Shown: positions 13,710 through 17,748 of the stretch, in pieces
How the letters are laid out: the number at the start of each line of letters is the position of its first letter
Numbering within the stretch: position 1 is the first letter of the stretch
Assembly (NCBI GenBank): GCA_036260415.1
Contig: DASZZX010000310.1
Location: forward strand, 1 to 17,748
DNA: 17,748 bases
Reading direction: 5' to 3'
Source of the DNA: DASZZX01 sp036260415
GTDB taxonomy: Bacteria; Actinomycetota; Nitriliruptoria; Nitriliruptorales; JAHWKO01
Notes under the pieces: generated by a model
Database searches by the model: none
Seen by the model: only the letters and a program-made list of their open reading frames with translations
What the model was told of the DNA's origin: nothing
Translations under genes and position numbers: made by a program

Positions 13710-14852
13710 ATGACCGATCGACCCGGCAGCGAGTACGTGGAGACGCTCGTCATCGGCGGGGGACAGTCCGGGCTCGCCGTGGGATACCACCTCTCCCAGC
13801 GCGGCCTGCCCTACGCGATCGTCGATGCCAACGACCGGATCGGTGACGCCTGGCGCAACCGGTGGGACTCCCTGCGGCTGTTCACCCCCAACCGCCTCAA
13901 CGCCCTACCCGGGATGCCCCACCACGGGTACCACTGGAAGTTCCCCAGCAAGGACGAGATGGCCGACTATCTGGAGTCCTACGCCCGGCACTTCGATATC
14001 CCTGTCGAGACCGGTGTGCGGGTTGAGAGGCTGTCTCGAGAGGGCGACCGCTTGGTGGCGGTTGCGGGCAACCGACGGGTCGAGGCCGACAACGTGGTCG
14101 TCGCGATGTCGAGCTGGCAGCAGCCCCGGGTCCCTGAGTTCGCCAGCGACCTCGACCCGAGCATCGTCCAGCTTCATGTCGCCGAGTACCGCAACCCCGG
14201 TCAGCTCCAGGAAGGAGCCGTCCTCGTGGTCGGAGCGGGCAACTCGGGGGCAGAGGTCGCCATGGAGCTGGCGAGAACCCACGACGTCTGGCTGTCCGGC
14301 CCCGACACCGGTCAGATCCCGTTCCGCCCAGAGAGCGTGGCGGCCAGGCTCCTCATGCCGTTCGTCGGACGGATCATCTTCCACCGGGTGCTGACCACCA
14401 GCACTCCCATCGGAAGGAAGGCCCGGCCCAAGATGGTGCCCACCGGTGAGCCCTTGCTCAGGGTCAAGCCGAGGGATCTGGCAGCAGCGGGCGTGGAACG
14501 TGTTCCCCGGGTCACGGCGGTCCTGCACGGACAGCCCCAACTCGAGGACGGCCGTCGAATCGATGTGGCCAACGTGGTCTGGTGCACCGGATTCGATCCA
14601 GGGTTCTCCTGGATCGACCTCCCGGTGATCGAGGAAGGCATGTCCGAGCCGGATCATCATCGTGGTGTCGTAGGGAAGATGCCCGGCCTCTACTTCGTCG
14701 GCCTCAAGTTCCTCTACTCGGTCTCATCGGAGCAGATCCACGGTGTGGGACGAGACGCCGCTCACATCGCCGATGCGATCGCGGCTCGGCGGGGGAAGGG
14801 CCACCGTGACCCACAGGTAGCCGACCGGCAGGACCAACTGGAGTCTGCCTGA
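13710..14852 (+). CDS. Flavin-containing monooxygenase-like (CzcO-type) oxidoreductase
   Basis: The 380-residue protein has two Rossmann motifs: GGGQSG at 16-21 for FAD and GAGNSG at 175-180 for NADPH. Between them are GDAWRNRWDSLRLFTP (45-60), typical of this family, and LHVAEYRNPGQL (155-166). VWCTGF (290-295) is the late ATG-like motif. This is the class often annotated as FMO-like or CzcO-like; members hydroxylate or oxidise small lipophilic or heteroatom compounds, and many have no proven substrate. The ATG has GAAGGGGA about five bases upstream. The gene is transcribed from a strong promoter covered by PadR-type operators and followed after 33 bases by a membrane-protein gene. An inducible detoxification role is inferred. 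Confidence 0.92.
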   Translation: MTDRPGSEYVETLVIGGGQSGLAVGYHLSQRGLPYAIVDANDRIGDAWRNRWDSLRLFTPNRLNALPGMPHHGYHWKFPSKDEMADYLESYARHFDIPVETGVRVERLSREGDRLVAVAGNRRVEADNVVVAMSSWQQPRVPEFASDLDPSIVQLHVAEYRNPGQLQEGAVLVVGAGNSGAEVAMELARTHDVWLSGPDTGQIPFRPESVAARLLMPFVGRIIFHRVLTTSTPIGRKARPKMVPTGEPLLRVKPRDLAAAGVERVPRVTAVLHGQPQLEDGRRIDVANVVWCTGFDPGFSWIDLPVIEEGMSEPDHHRGVVGKMPGLYFVGLKFLYSVSSEQIHGVGRDAAHIADAIAARRGKGHRDPQVADRQDQLESA

Positions 14853-14885
14853 CTGGCACGGTCCGAGCGACGGAGAGCGGCTGAC

Positions 14886-15569
14886 ATGTCGTCCATCCCA
14901 ACCCACCCACACATGCAAGCACGGGCTGGCACCGCCACCGTCGCGCTTGCACCGGTGGTGATCCTCGCCGCCTTCTTGGCCCATCCCTTCCTCGTGGTCC
15001 TGCCCGACGCCGAAGCGGTCGCGGCAGTGCTCGCGGAGAACCCCACCCGGTGGGCAGTCGCGCACCTGCTCACCGCCATCGGCTCAGCGTTGATCGCGCT
15101 GGCGTTCCTGGCGGTCCGGGTCCACCTCCGCAACGCCGGCCAGGACCGGTTCAGCCCCTGGGGAGTCCCGTTCGTCGTGTTCGGTAGCGTCCTCTACGCG
15201 GTCCTGCCGGGCCTGGAGTTCGCTCCGCTGACCGCGGCCGAGACCGGCGGCGACATCGCCGCTGTCCAAGCCGCACTGCAACCGTGGTTCATCCCGATCT
15301 TCGTGACAGGGGCGATCACGTTCGCGATCGGCATCTACGCGTTCGCCAGAGCCATCGCCGACAGCGCGATCCTCGGCACGCGCACGACACCAGTCGTCGT
15401 CACCGGGCTGGCGGTCCTCGCCGGGGCACGCGCCGTCCCGCTCGGCGTCGTCCAGTTCCACGTACAGGCCATCGCCGGAGTCGTCGCGCTGTGGCCGTTG
15501 GCAGCCGTGATGTGGCGGGCACAGTCGGCCACCGCGTCCCCGCGGCACCGCCCGTCACCCGCGACCTGA
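14886..15569 (+). CDS. Hypothetical six-helix membrane protein
   Basis: I do not recognise this 227-residue protein. It has about six hydrophobic segments: 19-38 (VALAPVVILAAFLAHPFLVV), 60-79, 92-110, 134-156, 168-186 and 192-210. A short loop after helix 2 is charged (RVHLRNAGQDRF), and the C-terminal tail is basic (ATASPRHRPSPAT). This suggests an integral cytoplasmic-membrane protein without enzyme motifs. GGAGAG lies eight bases before the ATG. It follows the monooxygenase gene by 33 bases and probably shares its PadR-controlled promoter. It could anchor or accompany the monooxygenase, or move its substrate or product; none of this is shown by the sequence. Confidence 0.75.
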   Translation: MSSIPTHPHMQARAGTATVALAPVVILAAFLAHPFLVVLPDAEAVAAVLAENPTRWAVAHLLTAIGSALIALAFLAVRVHLRNAGQDRFSPWGVPFVVFGSVLYAVLPGLEFAPLTAAETGGDIAAVQAALQPWFIPIFVTGAITFAIGIYAFARAIADSAILGTRTTPVVVTGLAVLAGARAVPLGVVQFHVQAIAGVVALWPLAAVMWRAQSATASPRHRPSPAT

Positions 15570-15594
15570 CCGCATCAATAGGTGAACTTGTGCC

Positions 15595-16488
15595 CCCTAC
15601 GATCGCTGGTGGCCACTGCTTCTGTCGGTGAGCTTGTGGCGGTTCTGGTTGAGGCGGCCTACTGGCTGAGCAGCCGCCGTGACGTCGGCGCCGACCTGGC
15701 ATGCGCGTCCCGGTTCTGCGTACGCCTCAGCGGGGCTGTCCGGCCCTCGCGGGCTGGCGTGGAGTCTGCATCGGGTAGGTCTCCTCTGGTGGAGCGTGGC
15801 GATCTTCCTCCTCGCCCTCGGCTTTAGGGGACCTCGCCTCAGAGATCGAGCGGTTCGTCGCTGAGATGTCCGTGCTCGAGGGTGCCATGGCCGACATCGG
15901 GGGCACCGTCCCCGACGCCTGGTTCGCCGTCATCGTCCTCGTGTTCGCCGTCGTAGCGGCGGTGTTCGCGGTCCTCGCCGCCCTGCCCGCCCGCAGTGAG
16001 GAGAACAGCGGCCGAGCGGAGCCGGTCCTGGCCACGTCGGTCTCGAGACCACACTGGCTGGGCAGCCACCTCGCGATCCCCCCGGTCGGCAGCGCCTTCC
16101 TCGTGCTCCTCACCGGCCTCGGCCTCGGTCTCAGTGTGTCCCGGACGCTGGGCGACTCAGCCATGGTGGGCCGGACCCTGAGCGCCGCCCTGGCCCACGT
16201 TCCGGCGATCTGCCTCACCGTCGGGGTCGCTGTGGGCGCTCTTCGGGCTCTCTCCCCGGGCGACCCCACTCGTCTGGGGGTCATCGCCTACGCCGGAGTC
16301 GTCGGATGGCTCGGCGTCCTACTGCGGTTCCCACGGTGGGCGCTCAACCTGTCGCCACTCGGCCACACGCCGCTGCTCCCCGCCCAGGGCATGCGGTGGA
16401 CCCCCCTCCTGGTGATGACGGAGCTGCCGGACCCACGACTATCCGGCCTTGGCGCAGGTATTCCGACCGCGAACTGATCGATCCGTAG
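15595..16488 (+). pseudogene. ABC-2 exporter permease, 5'-truncated and frameshifted
   Basis: The C-terminal half of an actinobacterial antibiotic-type ABC exporter permease can be followed through three reading frames. One frame gives AAYWLSSRRDVGADL to about 15700. The next gives ARPGSAYASAGLSGPRGLAW and LLWWSVAIFLLALGF to about 15828. The third gives DLASEIERFVAEMSVLEGAM and then long membrane stretches through RFPRWALNLSPLGHTPLLPA to about 16430. The last residues, GWRRYSDRELIDP-like, fall back in the second frame and end at 16488. At least three frame changes are therefore needed. The first 250 or so residues expected of the family and the ATPase gene are absent. The 203-residue open frame from 15866 is the largest intact piece and should not be taken as a separate gene. 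Confidence 0.8.
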
Positions 16489-16751
16489 CCGTGGTTGTGC
16501 GTGCTCGGCGCCACCTTTCATGGTCTAGGCGCATGGCTGCAGCCGTCGCTACCACCAGGAGGGTCAGCTCCGTCGAAGTACTGGTCGTGCCTTGTGTCGA
16601 CGGTCTCCCCGTGGACGAGTTCGTCGATAGACGGGCTCTACGCAGCGATCGAGCCGAACACCGGCGGACTGTTGCCCGCACCGGGATCGCCGGCATCGAG
16701 TGAAGGCTACGGCTACTAGCGGCAGTTAGGCCTACCTACGAGATTCGGTCC

Positions 16752-17243
16752 TCAGCTCACCGCTCTCTTTACGAGTTGGCTGATCCTTGCCTCTTCGGTG
16801 GCAGTCAACTCCTTCAGCGCGAAGGAGGTCGGCCACATGGCGCCGTCATCGAGGCTGGCCTCGTCGCTGAATCCGAGCGTCGCGTACCGTGTTTTGAACT
16901 TCCGCGCACTTTGGAAGAAGCAGACGACCTTGCCGTCCCTGGCGTAGGCGGGCATCCCGTACCAGGTTCTCGGCGAGAGGGCGGGCGCGCTCTCTTTGAT
17001 GAGCGCATGGAGTCGCTCGGCCATGGCGCGATCACGTCCCTGCATCTCGGCGATCTTGGCGAGCACGTCGTTTTCCGCGTCCGCCTTGCGCGAGCGCGAC
17101 CCGCGGGGCCCGGCCACGTTCATTTCTTGGGCGCGCTCCCGCATCGCGGCTCGCTCCTCGTTCGTGAACCCCTTGGACGTCTTGCCGCGGGTGCCGTTCG
17201 TGGTCTTCTTCCTGCCCTTCTTCGCAGGCTTCCTGTCAGCCAT
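16752..17243 (-). CDS. DUF1801 (YdhG-like) protein with basic N-terminus
   Basis: The start is the ATG at 17243, with AAGGAGG about nine bases upstream; an in-frame ATG at 17267 has none. The 163-residue product opens with a lysine-rich, probably disordered tail (ADRKPAKKGRKKTTNGTRGKTSKG). A DUF1801/YdhG-type domain follows from about residue 62: LAKIAEMQGRDRAMAERLHALIKESAPALSPRTWYGMPAYARDGKVVCFFQSA, then RYATLGFSDEASLDDG and TEEARISQLVKRAV. This small frataxin-like fold is named for YdhG but its function is poorly known. The basic tail might bind nucleic acid, which is speculation. It lies 39 bases downstream of the broken VOC gene and on the same strand. Confidence 0.88.
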   Translation of the reverse strand: MADRKPAKKGRKKTTNGTRGKTSKGFTNEERAAMRERAQEMNVAGPRGSRSRKADAENDVLAKIAEMQGRDRAMAERLHALIKESAPALSPRTWYGMPAYARDGKVVCFFQSARKFKTRYATLGFSDEASLDDGAMWPTSFALKELTATEEARISQLVKRAVS

Positions 17244-17282
17244 GACGAAACGCCTCCTTGCGCCCAACCAGTCCCGGTTGCC

Positions 17283-17721
17283 TTATCTCTCCAGCGATGG
17301 CCAGACCTCTTGTCGCAGCTCCTGGATGCGGACCCGGTTGCCCGCAGGATCGCGGGAAGCCCCGCCGCGAACGCCGGCCGGTTGCTCGGTCGGCTCCTGG
17401 ACGACCTCGGCGTGGCTCTCCTCCACCCTCTCGGACGTGGCGTCGAGATCCCTGGTAGCCGCAACTATGCCGGCGTACGTGACCCTTGGCCATCATCCCG
17501 GCGATGGTGCGCCGCTCGTCGTCGGTGGCGCTGGGGTCTGCGGCCGGCGGCTGCAGGACGATGGACGTTCCAGACTGGTCGGGAGGGCCTACTGTGATCC
17601 AGCGCATCCCCTCGTACCCGACGTCGTTACGGACCCCCAAGCCGAGGGTGTCGCGGCAGAAGGCCAAGGATGCGTCAGGATCGTCGTGCGGGAGGAAGGC
17701 CTGGTGGATCGCGATGTCCAT
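17283..17721 (-). pseudogene. VOC-family protein gene with a one-base frameshift
   Basis: From the ATG at 17721 the frame reads MDIAIHQAFLPHDDPDASLA and on through RDTLGLGVRNDVGYEGMRWITVGP to MMAKG, a standard VOC N-terminal half. It then turns into arginine-rich nonsense. Shifting by one base near 17481-17484 restores YAGIVAATRDLDATSERVEE, EVVQEPTEQP and the closing DPAGNRVRIQEL with a TAA at 17283-17285. The span is 439 bases, one more than a multiple of three, which fits a single inserted base or a sequencing error. Nine in-frame codons with no stop precede the ATG to the window edge (ITKPQLETV), so the true start may lie outside; GGAG seven bases before the ATG is also usable. Confidence 0.8.
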
Positions 17722-17748
17722 GACGGTCTCCAGCTGCGGCTTGGTGAT

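Noticed and set aside
16489..16751. Open frames of 74 and 84 codons between the permease pseudogene and the DUF1801 gene
   Set aside because: No ribosome site, no recognisable fold, and they overlap each other in different frames; probably decayed sequence.
1..17748. CRISPR array, tRNA, rRNA, insertion sequence or prophage
   Set aside because: No regular spaced repeats, cloverleaf signatures, ribosomal RNA stretches, transposase motifs or phage genes were seen on either strand.

Overview
The window is high-GC DNA with dense, short-spaced genes, GTG starts next to ATG starts, candidate leaderless promoters and a deazaflavin (F420)-type nitroreductase. This points to an actinobacterium; nothing in the window fixes the genus. 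I see no rRNA, tRNA, CRISPR array, insertion sequence or phage gene.

Layout from left to right: an XRE/cupin regulator (1-534, minus, cut by the window edge) diverges from a thioredoxin-reductase-like flavoprotein (645-1595). A SRPBCC/AHSA1 protein follows (1679-2140), then about 0.9 kb without a convincing gene, holding at most a PIN-domain remnant. Next come a VOC-fold protein and a stand-alone LigD-type polymerase/primase domain (3022-4450). After a second gene-poor stretch there is a DGPF/YCII protein with an ECF42-type sigma factor (4879-6618), preceded by a good match to the published ECF42 promoter. A metallo-beta-lactamase-fold hydrolase (6849-7601) converges on a fumarylacetoacetate-hydrolase-family protein (7619-8620, minus). 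An ArsR regulator and a SRPBCC protein overlap as an operon (9157-10013) under a perfect 20-bp palindrome. On the minus strand, a TetR regulator, a medium-chain quinone-reductase-like dehydrogenase and a deazaflavin-dependent nitroreductase form a module (12407 down to 10079). A PadR regulator (12937-13617, minus) diverges from a flavin monooxygenase-like protein and a six-helix membrane protein (13710-15569). The right end is decayed: an ABC-2 exporter permease pseudogene spread over three frames (15595-16488), a DUF1801 protein (16752-17243, minus) and a VOC gene broken by a one-base frameshift (17283-17721, minus).

The common theme is small regulator-plus-effector modules. XRE/flavoprotein, ArsR/SRPBCC, TetR/dehydrogenase/nitroreductase, PadR/monooxygenase and ECF42/DGPF each carry their own readable control site. 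In the TetR and PadR modules tandem operators lie inside a well-formed promoter (-35, 17-bp spacer, -10), so the repression geometry can be read directly. The content suggests an accessory region for detoxification and redox or electrophile stress. The families are known; I found no clear new defence or biosynthetic system. The least explained parts are the PadR/monooxygenase/membrane-protein module and the stand-alone polymerase domain.
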